From contig NC_133287.1 in NCBI RefSeq assembly GCF_005239225.2, forward strand, positions 19,658,519-19,722,518: 64,000 bases of DNA, written 5' to 3'. The position numbers were made by a program, and so were the translations under genes. This document shows, piece by piece, positions 24,535-35,846 of this stretch (the first letter of the stretch is position 1; each line of letters begins with the position of its first letter). Source of the stretch: Populus alba. Taxonomy: Eukaryota > Streptophyta > Magnoliopsida > Malpighiales > Salicaceae. Under the pieces are notes generated by a model. The model was not told where the DNA came from. It ran no database searches and saw only the letters and a program-made list of their open reading frames with translations.

Positions 24535-25859
24535 GTGGCAGCTGCCAGGACAAGTCGGAGAGAAAAAAGGTTACAGCTTTTAAAGTAAACAATATCTGGT
24601 AAATATCTGGTAGTGGTGTGTTTGAAATTGTAATAATAATAATAATAATCTTTTTATTAAAATATTATTATTATTTTTAAAATATTATTTTAAACATCAA
24701 CTTATTAAAAAATAATAAAAACAATCATGGTTTTCTTAACCCAGCACAGAGATCATGACGTAACTATGGCGCAAAAAAGCCTGTTGCACGTACAGCCGCA
24801 GTGAAGCTTAGTGGAACAATAACAGGTGGATTCGTGAATTTATTTTTTTAAAAATTATTAATTAGATTTTTATAAATTTTAATACCGTTAAATATTTATA
24901 TATTTGTTAATTCTATAACTGCAAGTTTAAAGTGACAACTTTTAAAGTAACAATCTTTTTCACTGTGTTTGGAAATTTGATAATAATTATTTAATTTTAA
25001 AGAATATAATTTAACTAGTTAAATTTTAGATTTATTTTTTAAAAATTACTAATTCAATTCTCACCATTCCTAAAATAATTATAAACTTATATAATTATAA
25101 AATTGAAGTTCATAGAATTAATAGAGCTATCCGAATACCTATGTTATCTTGAAAAGGAAAAGAAATAGGATTAGTCGAGCTATCCGGACACCTGTGTTAT
25201 CTTAAAAAGAAAAGGAAGAAGTCAATTTTGTCCTTACACGGAGAGAAATAAAGTGGAAATCCATCCCTTCAATCACTTGGACAACGAGAAAGGAAAATGA
25301 AAGCTGTCCAAAGCTCCATGAAATATCAATCTCTGAAAGCATCATCAACTGCAAGAAAGCTGAAGACTTTCATGTGCTTATATTACAGTTAAAGTGTAAG
25401 ATACTTTAAAAAATGAGATCAAACAGATGCAAATATTATAGTATACTTTCAAGAAATCAAATTTGAAATGAAGACTCTGGAACGAGTCCTTTTCAAACCA
25501 TTTGAGAGCTTACATGTTTACTTCGTTCATGGCCGACACAACTTATTAGTTTTAGCACTTAAATTTGTGCATTGATCATTACCATTTTGTTGCGATTAAA
25601 AAAGATTAGGTCTAGAGTAATCGTCATCTTTTTTAAGTTAGGTAAGTCTCTAATTTCTAAGATTTTATTTTATTATATTTTCTTAACTTTTTATGTAGTG
25701 TTTTGGATTGTGATAACGGTTTTTTTTAGGTGTTTTTTCGTTTGAAAATGTATAAAAATAATAATATTTTGTATTTTTTAAAATTCATTTTTGATATAAA
25801 CATATTAAAAAGATGAAAAATTATTTTTAAAATAAAATCAAAAATATTTTTTTTAAAAA
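24535..25859. other. A/T-rich spacer
   Basis: No gene is supported. Contains an (AAT)n run near 24632-24650, and dispersed repeat copies at about 24615-24730 and from 25730 on. Confidence 0.4.
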
Positions 25860-26784
25860 ATTATTTTTAATGGCAAATAAAAACACGTTATTAATTTGGT
25901 CTTTCTTTAAACAATAAATAAAGGTATCTACCTGTTTGGAAGTGTGATTGCGATTGTTTTTTAAAATGTTTTTTATTAAAAAATATATCAAAATAATATT
26001 TTTTTTATTCTTTAAAAAATTATTTTTAATATCAGCATATCAAAATGATTTAAAAATATCAAAATATATTAATTTTAAAAAAATAATAAATGCATCAAAA
26101 ACACACTTGAAACATCAATCTCACTTGGCCAGCAAATAATTTGAAAAACATAAATGCATCAATTTAAAACTTGAAAAATGCTTTAAAGATGCTTCAAAAT
26201 AATTTAAAAAACATCAAAATAATTTAAACACTTTTAAAAATGGAAAATCACACTAGCTTAAATCAGCTGTCCCAGCAAACCCTATTAAATTATTAATATA
26301 TCAATAGTAACATCTCTCTTTAATTAATAAATGAATGCATCAAAATCACTTGGCCCAGCAAAACCTTCTAAGATATTAAACCCTATTAAATTATTAATAT
26401 ATCAATAGTAACATCTCTCTTTAATTAATAAATGAATGCATCAAAATCACTTGGCCCAGCAAAACCTTCTAAGATATTAATAGGCACGGATTACCGTCAT
26501 ATGTTATTGGGCACAGCTCTAACAAAATAAAAAATCAAATATTTTTTTAAATTAGTTTTTAATCGCAAATACAAACACGTTATTAATTTGATCTCTCTCT
26601 AATTAATAAGTAAATGCATCCAAATCAGATGTCCCGACAAACCCTAATAATATATCAATATGCTCATCTCTCTTTAATTAATAAATAAATGCATCAAAAT
26701 AACTTGGCCCAGCAAACCCTACTAAGATATTAATAGGCACGGATTAGGAAGAACTCCGTCATATGTTCTTGGGCACAGCTCTAA
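25860..26784. repeat. Decayed tandem array or segmental duplication
   Basis: The phrase AATGCATCAAAATCACTTGG followed by CCCAGCAAA recurs, with variation, near 26090-26140, 26333-26365, 26434-26466 and 26688-26716. The segment ACACGTTATTAATTTG occurs at 25886 and again at 26574. The block containing ATTAATAGGCACGGATTA and ATATGTT.TTGGGCACAGCT occurs at about 26475-26522 and 26730-26784. Inside lies an exact 101-bp tandem duplication (26277-26377 and 26378-26478). Together these show several rounds of local duplication ending next to the PDAT upstream region. Confidence 0.8.
26277..26478 (+). repeat. 101-bp tandem duplication (two copies)
   Basis: Copy 1 (26277-26377) and copy 2 (26378-26478) appear identical over 101 bp and directly abut. 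This implies a very recent duplication within the older array described above. A third, diverged copy follows at about 26637-26732. Confidence 0.9.
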
Positions 26785-26956
26785 TACTACCAGAGTGCTT
26801 CTTCTTGCAAGTTCTAGTGCAGTAGTGAGGGTCCACAGGCACCACCATTCCAATGGAGTCATATTGACAATTTGGGGTCTGTGTTTTTCTTGGTGTGTGC
26901 TTTTCCCATGATCGGGGCTGCAAGACGTTGTCCCCTTTGGATTCCCTCTTCTTCGC
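26759..26956 (-). other. Candidate Cys-containing coding segment, unidentified
   Basis: An open minus-strand frame of 65 codons plus stop (TGA at 26759-26761) contains TPNCQYDSIGMVVPVDPHYC and then TRTCKKKHSGSIRAVPKNI. It is opened by a TGA at 26957-26959 and has a potential acceptor (TTGCAG) just inside. Composition is protein-like, with three Cys and a basic run. The last dozen codons are also present, diverged, in the neighbouring repeat at about 26500-26522. I do not recognise a family. It may be the last exon of a small or broken gene. A longer overlapping frame in another phase looks less natural. Confidence 0.25.
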
Positions 26957-27276
26957 TCAACAGTAAGCACAAGCAACATCTCTCTCTCTCTCAAACCCAA
27001 CACTACTATTCTCGAGACTTGCCATTTTAGACAAACTCCAGAAAGGTTTCCCGTCCTTTTTCTCTCTGGCTTTCCTTCCCAGTCCCTGACATCTCTTTTG
27101 TTCCCATACAGAGAGAGGTGCAGTAATGGTGTAAATGACAGTAAGGAGAGACAGCCACGTGATCGACCAGAAAGAACCCCAAAATGCTTACTATTTAAGG
27201 AACGGCTCTGTTGCGGGTGAAGGCCACAAGACAAATGCCCTACTGGTCTGGCACGTAAACAAGCCTGTTCACACAC

Positions 27277-27779
27277 TTACACTTGAGCTTTACACTCCCT
27301 TGGTATCATCTCTCACAACTGGCTAGCTCCAAAAACTCCCTTCTTTTTCACCCACCATGCCTGAAGAGTATTGAGAGAGATGCTAAAATTTCTCTCTAAT
27401 GTCTTTGTTTTTATCGGATTGCTAGGTAGCCCAGTGTTCATCGCTAGTGCTTCCACAGACACAATCATATCTTCACCTTCACCACGTGCTCTTGCCTTTT
27501 CTTAACGGGTATCTGAAGCCCACAGCCCTCTTTGCTCTATAATTCACTACATTTGCATTCCTGTCTATTTATCTAACCAATCGATCTTACAGTTTTCCTT
27601 AAAGGGTTGTTCATTGTTTCTGTTATTCAAGGCGAATCCTCAGTAGCTAACCAATCTGTCTGACATTTTTGTACTACCAATGAATAGAAAGCTGGCCCAG
27701 TCTTTCATTTCTAAAAAGGGGTTGTTTTGGTTCTTTCTTTTGGTGGTGAATAATTAGTTTGAAGTGATTTTAGTCTTCA
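27277..27779 (+). promoter_or_regulatory. Probable promoter and 5' leader of PDAT
   Basis: The interval just upstream of the PDAT start is C/T-rich and not A/T-rich spacer, consistent with promoter and 5' UTR. No intron or start site can be fixed from the sequence alone. Confidence 0.35.
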
Positions 27780-30700
27780 ATGGCTTCAATTCTTCGGTTC
27801 CGAAAGCTATGTTATGTAGAGCCTGTGAAATTTCAGTCCTTTCAACCCCAAAAAATCGACAAGAAAGAAGAAACTGTTGCCACCGAGGCCAAAACTGCCT
27901 TGGAAAAAAACGAGAAGAGGAATAAAAGGCAGCCAAAGGAATGGAGCTGTATAAACTCTTGCTGTTGGGTAATTGGGTACTTGTGCACTACTTGGTGGCT
28001 TCTTTTGGTCTTGTTTAACTGCTTGCCAGCTACATTTCCAGGCTTTCAGGTCCTTGAATCACCTGGAACAAGACTTAAACTTGAAGGCTTGACAGCTCTT
28101 CATCCAGTTGTTTTGGTGCCTGGCATTGTCACTGGAGGACTAGAGCTGTGGGAGGGCAAGCCTTGTGCAGAAGGTCTTTTTCGAAAGCGACTTTGGGGTG
28201 GTAGCTTTACTGAGCTTTTTAAAAAGGTTCGTATTGTAATTGAGAATCACATTTTGTTCCATTTCATGCCTTAATTCTGATAACATCTGTGAGTTTATAG
28301 TGTAATTTGTGTCGATTGTGTTAGTTTAAGCACCTATTTCTTAATGCAGAACCAAATTTGGTTCACTTTGTCAAACCCCCTCAGCATTGTGTAAGTACAT
28401 TTTTTGGGGTCATTTTGTGTTTCAATTGGATTGCAATTGTGAACTTATGTGGGAATGGTATCAAATGTTTTAGACCACCGTGCTGGTTGAATAACCTGTT
28501 TCTTGACAGGCGAGGTTATATATCTTGACACAGTCGAATTACATCGTAATTTTTTTGCTAAATTTAATGACAAGTTTGAATGCTCATTGTAGAGGGTTTT
28601 GGACCTCTATGTTTAGTTGGAGCCTATCCTTGCTTTATGAGATTGTTCTTGCAAGATTAAATCATTCATTGCTCCATCAGTTCGGTAATCAGATTACTGA
28701 ATTTATATGTGAACTGTGTTGGAAATTTAGGCCATTGTGTTTGCTGGAGCATCTGGCTTTGCACAATGAGACTGGTCTTGACCCTCCAGGCATTCGACTA
28801 CGTGCAGTGCCAGGGCTGGTTGCAGCTGACTATTTTGCTCCAGGGTACTTTGTTTGGGCTGTACTCATTGAGAATTTAGCAAAAATTGGTTACGAAGGGA
28901 AGAATATGCACATGGCAGCGTATGATTGGAGACTTTCTTTTCAAAATACAGAGGTATAGAGGCTCTTCCCCTGCCTTTAGTTATTCACTAAATTGGGAGG
29001 ATTAGCACATTATACTAGTCGTGACTCCGATAGCCAGCTTTTATTGTACATATGCGCCACTTCATCAAGTGAAGTAGAATAGCCAGCAGTAATCATTGTG
29101 TAAATGGTTATAATTTTTCTAGAACATGGTTTTAATTTGCAGTTTCAATCGAGGTAAAGTAGATCATCATGGATATTACGTAACAGTCATGATTTTATCA
29201 TACATATTTAAAACTTAATACCTGCAATTAACTCCAAACTTACTTGAGCAATGTGGAAAAATGCTTTAAAGATGCTTCAAATCTTTTTCTCATAACACCG
29301 AGTTCCTTTTAATCGCAAATTGTCACAATGTTTATGTTAGATTCCTTGAAAAGAGTATTTTTCTAAATAATCTAACATAAATTATCTTCGTTGCAAGCAT
29401 GCTTATGTGTCCCATTACAAGTTTTCCATGTCATGAAAACAACGCAGAACCATTCTGGTGTTATTCAAAATCCTTTTGATGTTTCAGTTTCCCTCCCTGT
29501 TCATGTTCCTAAGATCCTGATCAGCAATTTTGTTTAAGATTAATTTGAATCTAGTCTCCACTAATACATTTCTAATTGAGGATGAGCAGATTCGGGACCA
29601 GACACTAAGTAGATTGAAGAGTCAAATAGAGCTTATGTATGTAACAAATGGCTATATGAAAGTGGTAGTGGTGCCCCATTCCATGGGGGTTATCTATTTT
29701 CTTCACTTCCTTAAGTGGGTTGAAACACCTCCTCCTATGGGAGGCGGTGGTGGTCCAGGTTGGTGTGCAAAGCACATAAAGGCAATCATGAATATTGGTC
29801 CAGTATTCCTTGGTGTACCAAAAGCAGTCAGCAATCTGTTCTCCGCCGAAGCCAAAGACGTGGCATCTTTAAGGTTAGTATTTGCAACCTGTCTCTCATT
29901 AGATGACATATATCTAGTGACTATATGCCTGGATAGAGCAAGCTAGTACAATTTGTTCAACAGACAACGCACCTAATGGTCCATCTCAGAGTCGGTCATG
30001 TAGTTTTTTTCACATGAAGTTCACAATATTGTAGAATTATAAAATAAGAAAAATGTACTTATCTGGAATGCTTTTGTGTGGACAATGCAGAGCTATGGAT
30101 CCTGGTGTTTTGGATTCTGAGATTCTCAGACTTCAAGCCTTGGAGCATGTAATGCGGGTGACTCGAACATGGGATTCAATAGCATCATTGTTACCTAAAG
30201 GAGGAGAGACCATCTGGGGTAATCTGGATTGGTCTCCTGAAGAGGGGCATGCTTGTGATTTGTCAAAGAAAAGATACTCGCAAGCTTCTGCAGGTGACAA
30301 GGATACAAATGACAGTGATGTGAAGATGGGTTTTCACGTGAAAGAATCAAAGTACGGAAGGATCATTTCTTTCGGGAAGGAAACATTGCAGTTATCATCC
30401 TCACAGCTTCCCTCTGTTGATACAAAGGTACTCTTTTACTGATCTTGTTACTTCTTACTGTGAGAGTTTGCTAGGTTATGAGATAAATATCTATGGAATC
30501 CTTCATCTGATCGATGTTACATCTTCTTAACCATCCTTGATACAATATCACTCATTTTCACAAGAGGCCTATAGCCTTGCAGTAAGGCTCCCACCTATGC
30601 GGAAACAAATTCTTCATTTTCTTGAGAGAGAGCCTTTACTTCCGGCCAAAACAAGATCACTTAACACAAAACAAGATCTTAATACGTTGAACAGAGAGAG

Positions 30701-32001
30701 CCTTTACTTCCGGCCAAAATTTTGGACTTCAAAGAAAAGAGGCTGCATTTCATGAATAGGTTGCTTCTTCGAAGTTTATTGAAGTGAACAATCAAAGATT
30801 GTATCAATTCGCAGATTGGAATTCGTTTCTATTCGCGCTCAATCTTATTAAACCCTGTTTAATAACAGTGGAGATCAAGCGATCCTTTAATTTGATTTTG
30901 GAGAAATGTTCTTTTCATTTGCATACATAGATGTTGATAAAGATGCTTCAACAGGAATTTTTGGGCACAAGAACCAACAAGAACACTAACTCAGCATGTG
31001 GAGGAGAGGTTTGGACCGAATATGATGAGATGTGCAGGGAAACCATCCCAAAAATTGCAGAAAATAAACCTTATACAGCTAGAACTGTTCTTGATTTACT
31101 CCGTTTTGTGGCTCCGAAAATGATGCAACGTGTTGAGAGTCATTTATCTTATGGGATAGCCGACAATCTTGATGATCCTAAATATAATCGTTACAAGTAC
31201 TGGTCTAACCCACTAGAGACCAAGTGAGTACAACTGTCCTTCTGTTTTGTCTCTCTTCATTTAACCATCCATGCAGATTTTTTTTTTCACGTTTCGAAAT
31301 CTTCCACATACATTCTTAAATAGAAGACATTTTTTTTTGATAAAGTGGATGGGTTTTCTATTTACATTTTTCTGAAATTCTTTTATCATTGTTTTACTAT
31401 ATTTGCTTTTTTAAAAGCTAGTGTCTTGATGTCCTCTTTTCCGTTTAGTGCATAATGTCCAATCTTATGAGTTGAAGCATAAATCTTGATGGTGTAAACG
31501 TTGGGATTCTGTTTCAGGTTACCTGATGCACCAGATATTGAGATATACTGCTCATATGGTGTTGGAATCCCCACCGAGAGATCATATATCTACAAGCTAT
31601 CACCAAATGATAAGTGCAAGAGCATTCCATTCCGGATTGATAGCTCAGTTGATGGAGATGAAGACAGTTGCTTGAGAGGTGGAGTATACTTAACTGACGG
31701 TGATGAGACTGTGCCGGTAATAAGTGCTGGTTTCATGTGTGCGAAAGGGTGGAGAGGAAGAACCCGGTTCAATCCATCTGGCATCGCCACCTACATAAGG
31801 GAATATCGGCACAAGCCACCGGCTAGCCTCCTAGAGGGAAGGGGTCTGGAGAGCGGAGCACACGTGGACATTTTGGGAAATTTTGCTCTAATCGAAGATG
31901 TCCTTAGAGTTGCTGCTGGGGCCACTGGTGCAGAAATTGGAGGTGATAGAGTGTATTCCGACATCTTCAGGATGTCTGACAGGGTAAATCTCCGGCTATG
32001 A
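27780..32001 (+). CDS. PDAT: Phospholipid:diacylglycerol acyltransferase (PDAT, LCAT-like)
   Basis: PDAT moves an acyl group from a phospholipid to diacylglycerol, making triacylglycerol at the ER. Family-type exons: 27780-28226, 28731-28953, 29590-29873, 30091-30427, 30955-31223 and 31518-32001. Visible features: a basic N-terminus, one membrane segment at residues 61-80 (CCWVIGYLCTTWWLLLVLFN), the lid-region match HPVVLVPGIVTGGLELWEG, the nucleophile motif VPHSMG (Ser near 254), the acid in DGDETVPV and the His in SGAHVDILGNFALIED. About 680 aa is expected, close to PDAT1 (671). Exon 1 ends in phase 0, whereas the conserved exon 2 begins with the third base of an Arg codon. The total (2044 nt) is therefore one base too long: an extra A in the A5 run at 28221-28225, or acceptor use at 28693 adding 13 residues. 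Exon 5 could instead begin at 30931. MNIGPVFLG replaces the usual MNIGGPFLG. The gene is otherwise intact. Confidence 0.9.
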
Positions 32002-32684
32002 TCATTTTGCACGAATTGACACCGCCAAAATTCACCATAACGCAGAAAGTTTGCCACAAGGCTCGGAGAGAGAAGAATGGAGTTGCAGCATCGAGCCTTG
32101 TCGTAACAGTGATTAGTAGTATCATATAGTTAAAGGCTGTGGAGTTCTAGTGATTCCTGGATCAAGAAAAGCAAGTACTTTGGAGGCGAAGGAAAGGTAC
32201 ACAAGATAGCGGAAGAAGCATTATCTTTAGCAGCCTGCAGGAGTTTCCAGCTGAGGTTTGGACAAACCAGGCTGCGCAATCTTGTCCTTGTCCTTCTCCT
32301 TGTTTTCCTTCTATCATGTTAATAAATTAAGATGAACATCATGAACTAATGAACTCTATGATTAGTACTCCTACTAAAATATGGATTTGTTTTTGTTTTT
32401 TAAAATATTTATTTTAAAGTATTTTTTTAAATTATATTAAAATAATATATTTTTTATTTTTAAAAATTTATTTTTAACATTAACATATCAATAATCTAAA
32501 AACACTAAAAAATTATTAATTTAAAATATAAAAAATAAAAAATAAATTAAAATGCAAGAACAAATAGGTTTTAATTTATTATTTATTTATTTATTTATTG
32601 TTTTTATTTTTTATATAGTATATTAAAATAACTGAAAATATTAAAAATATTAATTTTTAAAACATAAAAATAACATGCTCTAAT

Positions 32685-33354
32685 TTATTACTTATTTATC
32701 TCTCTCTCACTTCTATTTACTGAAAGTGTTTTACTTTACCTTTCTTTCATTAAAAAAAACAAGCCTACGGAAGAATATATTACTAATAATTATTACAAAT
32801 AGCCTCGCAGAACCCTTCAAACCAAATTATTTGTTTCTTGACTAAATTATGATTTCACATGGTGGCTTGTTCAAAATTATAATAATCTTTTTTTTATTCA
32901 ATTGGTGAGCTTGAAAGAGGTAATTCAATGTAATATTGTTTTAGAAACACTAAAATTAAAGAAAAAAATATTTTTATTTTTATTTTTTAATTTCAACATT
33001 TCATTCAAGAAATTTCTGAAACTATTTTATTATATCAATCCTTAGGATTTTGTTAGGTAGAATTAGATAGAAAATTTGTGTTATGGTTTATTTATGGACA
33101 TAATATAACAAAAAAATTCAAGTTCTATCCTGAACTTAAAATTCTTTAAAATTAAATTTTTTTATCTAATTTAATGTATATATCTTGATATATTATTCAA
33201 CCCAAACATATAAATTAAACTAAATTAGTTAAAATTTACACATTTTTATCTACCTGGTACTTCTTCTAATTGGATTGAAGGCATCAAATGTTCTTTTACA
33301 GTGATTAAAAAAAGTTGTCAAGACAGTTATAAAATAAGTTAAGTTTAATTGAAT

Positions 33355-33388
<34 letters not shown>

Positions 33389-34090
33389 CAAGTTGCCTCC
33401 AAGTTGAGTGTAGAACTCTTCAAACCTAATTATTTGTGCATTGACTGGATTATTTGTAAGATCATGATGTATGGATATTTTATTTAATGTGAATTATTAC
33501 AATCAATAGCTGGTGAAGAACCCTAAGAAAAGGTGGATTGGTTTTTGTCTCTTATGATTTTTATTTAGAAATATCTACCGTTGCTTTTATGATTTTTATT
33601 TTACAAATATATTAAAATAATACATATTTTTTATTTTAAAAAAATATTTTTAATATTAGAATATCAAAATAATTTGAAAACACTAAAAAATATTAATTTA
33701 AAATAAAAAAATAAAAAATTATTTTTTAAAAAGCGTCTTTGAAACGTAAAAACAAACAAATTCTAATTTATTACTTATTTATTTATTTCTTTTATTTTTT
33801 ATATTAACATATCAAAATAATTTGAAAATATTAAAAAATATTAATTTAAAATAAAATAAATAAATAAAATATTTTTTTTAAATTATTTTTTAAAACACAA
33901 AAACAACTGTACTCTAATTTATTACTTATTTATCTCTCTCTCACTTAAAGTGTTTTCCCTTACTTATCTTTCATTGAAAGAAAAAAAGCCTGCGGGAGAA
34001 TATATTACTAATAATTATTACAAATAGCCTTCAGGTTGATCGCAGAACCCTTCAAAACCAAATTATTTGTTTCTTGACTAAATTATGACC
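32685..34090 (+). repeat. Direct repeat, copies about 1.2 kb apart
   Basis: The block 32685-32850 (TAATTTATTACTTATTTATC, CTCTCTCTCAC, AGAATATATTACTAATAATT, CGCAGAACCCTTC, TTTGTTTCTTGACTAAATTA) recurs at about 33914-34088 with small indels. A further partial match to the AGTTG..TGTAGAACTCTT phrase lies at 33398-33425 and 34130-34155. Copies of the A/T-rich repeat precede both blocks (32390-32690 and 33580-33910), so the duplicated unit probably includes them. A segmental tandem duplication of about 1.2 kb, now diverged, is the best reading. Confidence 0.75.
33359..33387. repeat. (AT)n microsatellite
   Basis: About 14 AT units in spacer between PDAT and RMI2. Confidence 0.9.
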
Positions 34091-35068
34091 TTGAATTTTC
34101 ATAACAAAAAAAGTATATATAATAAATTGTCTCCAAGTTGATTGTAGAACTCTTTTTGATGCCCTCCCCTTTGCATGAAGGGACTACATGGAGTGTTGTA
34201 AATAAATAAATATATAATTTTTTATTCAAAATTGATTTTTTTATATGTTAATAACAAAAATAATTTTAAAAAATTAAAAAAATAAATTATTTTGATATAT
34301 TTAAAACACATTATGTAAGGCTGCATATATTAAAAATATCATCTAAAAATAATGTTTATTTTATTTTTAAAAAAAATCATCCATAAAAAGAATAAAAAAA
34401 ACTTTTCAAATTTAAATACATAACTTCAAAAGTAAATATCATTTAAAAAAATGCTCTTCAAAAAAAATAAAAAAGAAAAAGAGTAATAATTTAAATACAA
34501 ATTAAAAATATATAGATAAAAACCATTAATTAAAAAAAATTAGAAAAAAGAAATCAAAGCCATGCAAGCTCGCTTGACCCATTTTATCACGTTCCCTCAA
34601 TTAGATTTTTTTAAAAAATATTATTTTAATATATATTCAATTAAAAAATATTTTAACAAATAATATTTATTATATTTTTCAAATAGATCTTTCGATCTTG
34701 GTCTCACATGTTTTTTATAAATTTTAAAATGCATTTTTTGCACGAAAATATATCAATATTTTTTAAAAATGGTGATTTTAAAAACATTTCTGCACCTCGT
34801 AAACAAATGGTGATTTTAAGAAGGAAAAAAAGGAGAAAGATGGGTACAGTTTGAGAGAAAACGGTCAGCTTGAAAATGTGACTGGTCCAGTTTGAAGAAC
34901 AATTACAGATAAAGGGACTAAAGTAGTAAGGAGGAATAATTACAGGTACCAAACGCACCTTACCCCACATCTTTATTTGCCCTTCGAATAAAATAACGTT
35001 TGAATAACTCGCCAACACAGTAGAGTAGAGAAGAGAGGGAAGAGGGAGGAATCGGTGGAGACCAGGAG

Positions 35069-35846
35069 ATGGATTACAGTCTAGCAGCGCTTAAGCTACT
35101 CTGCGTCCAATTGAAAGGCGCCAGCGAGACTCCTTCTCAAAACGCCTTGACTCTCGGCGGCATTCTCTTTCAACGTGCCTGGTTACAGGTTCCTCCTCCT
35201 CTTTTTATCGGCTCCCCATTTACCCCTCTTCCACTTCCCTTATGTAATTCCTTTCTGCTGTTGTTCTCAGGGGATTTTGGTCTCCAACGACGGCGACGGT
35301 CGTCTCCTTCTCGATGACGGCAGTGGTGTCATCGAGCTTTGCCTTTCTCCCGACTTCCGTCTCCGTCACTGGGACTCGGGTATCACTTTTCCCTTTCTAT
35401 TTTTTTTATTTTGGCGCATTTTAGCATATATTGGTGCATTTTAGCATTGACCGCTGTGTTTTTCTTGGGTGCATTTCGGAATTTTGGATTGTACAGGGAT
35501 GTATGTGATGGTAGTTGGAGGGTACTTTGTCCGTCATGGCGAGACCCCTATGATTAAGGTAAATTTACGAATTGATCCCCCGAGTTTTAATCAAATACTT
35601 GCGAACAATTCGTTTTTACATAGTTCAATAGAACTTACTACTTGATCCACCTATTTTCTGTCAAATACCTGCAAAGAATACATTTTGTTCAGATTTTGAT
35701 CATGTGGATAACAGTTTATTTTCAAATTCTAGGTTCATAAGATGGTTGATCTTTCGGCATTTCCGGATCGAGAAGCAATGTGGTATCTTGAAGTTATGGA
35801 GGCATATAAGCTCTTCTACCAGCCCTTAATTGAAGAGTTTATGTGA
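35069..35846 (+). CDS. RMI2: RMI2, OB-fold subunit of the RTR complex
   Basis: Four exons (35069-35188, 35271-35379, 35497-35558, 35733-35846) join in phase to 134 aa. The product matches plant RecQ-mediated genome instability protein 2: MDYSLAALKLLCVQLKGA, LGGILFQRAWLQGILVSNDG, RLLLDDGSGVIEL, MYVMVVGGYFVR, IKVHKMVDLSAFPDREAMWY and LEVMEAYKLFYQPLI. The whole chain is a single OB fold. In plants RMI2 works in the nucleus with RECQ4A, TOP3alpha and RMI1 to dissolve recombination intermediates and limit crossovers. The first intron is only 82 bp. The start codon is the first ATG after a GA-rich leader (AGAGGGAAGAGGGAGGAATC). The protein is compact and intact, with no anomaly. Confidence 0.95.

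Larger units (their letters stand above)
32002..34700. other. A/T-rich spacer with duplicated block
   Basis: About 32002-32340 is probably PDAT 3' UTR. The rest is A/T-rich with dispersed repeat copies at about 32390-32560, 32590-32690, 33580-33770, 33790-33920 and 34200-34310, plus the long direct repeat described separately. No gene is supported. Confidence 0.5.

Noticed and set aside
26722..27276. A 184-codon minus-strand open frame upstream of PDAT
   Set aside because: The composition (many Arg, Ser and Leu in low-complexity order) looks like an accidental frame through CT-rich leader DNA. A different phase over 26759-26956 reads more like protein.
30537..30755. A 72-codon plus-strand frame in PDAT intron 4
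   Set aside because: It lies wholly within the intron and contains an internal short duplication (GAGAGCCTTTACTTCCGGCC twice); not an exon of the family.
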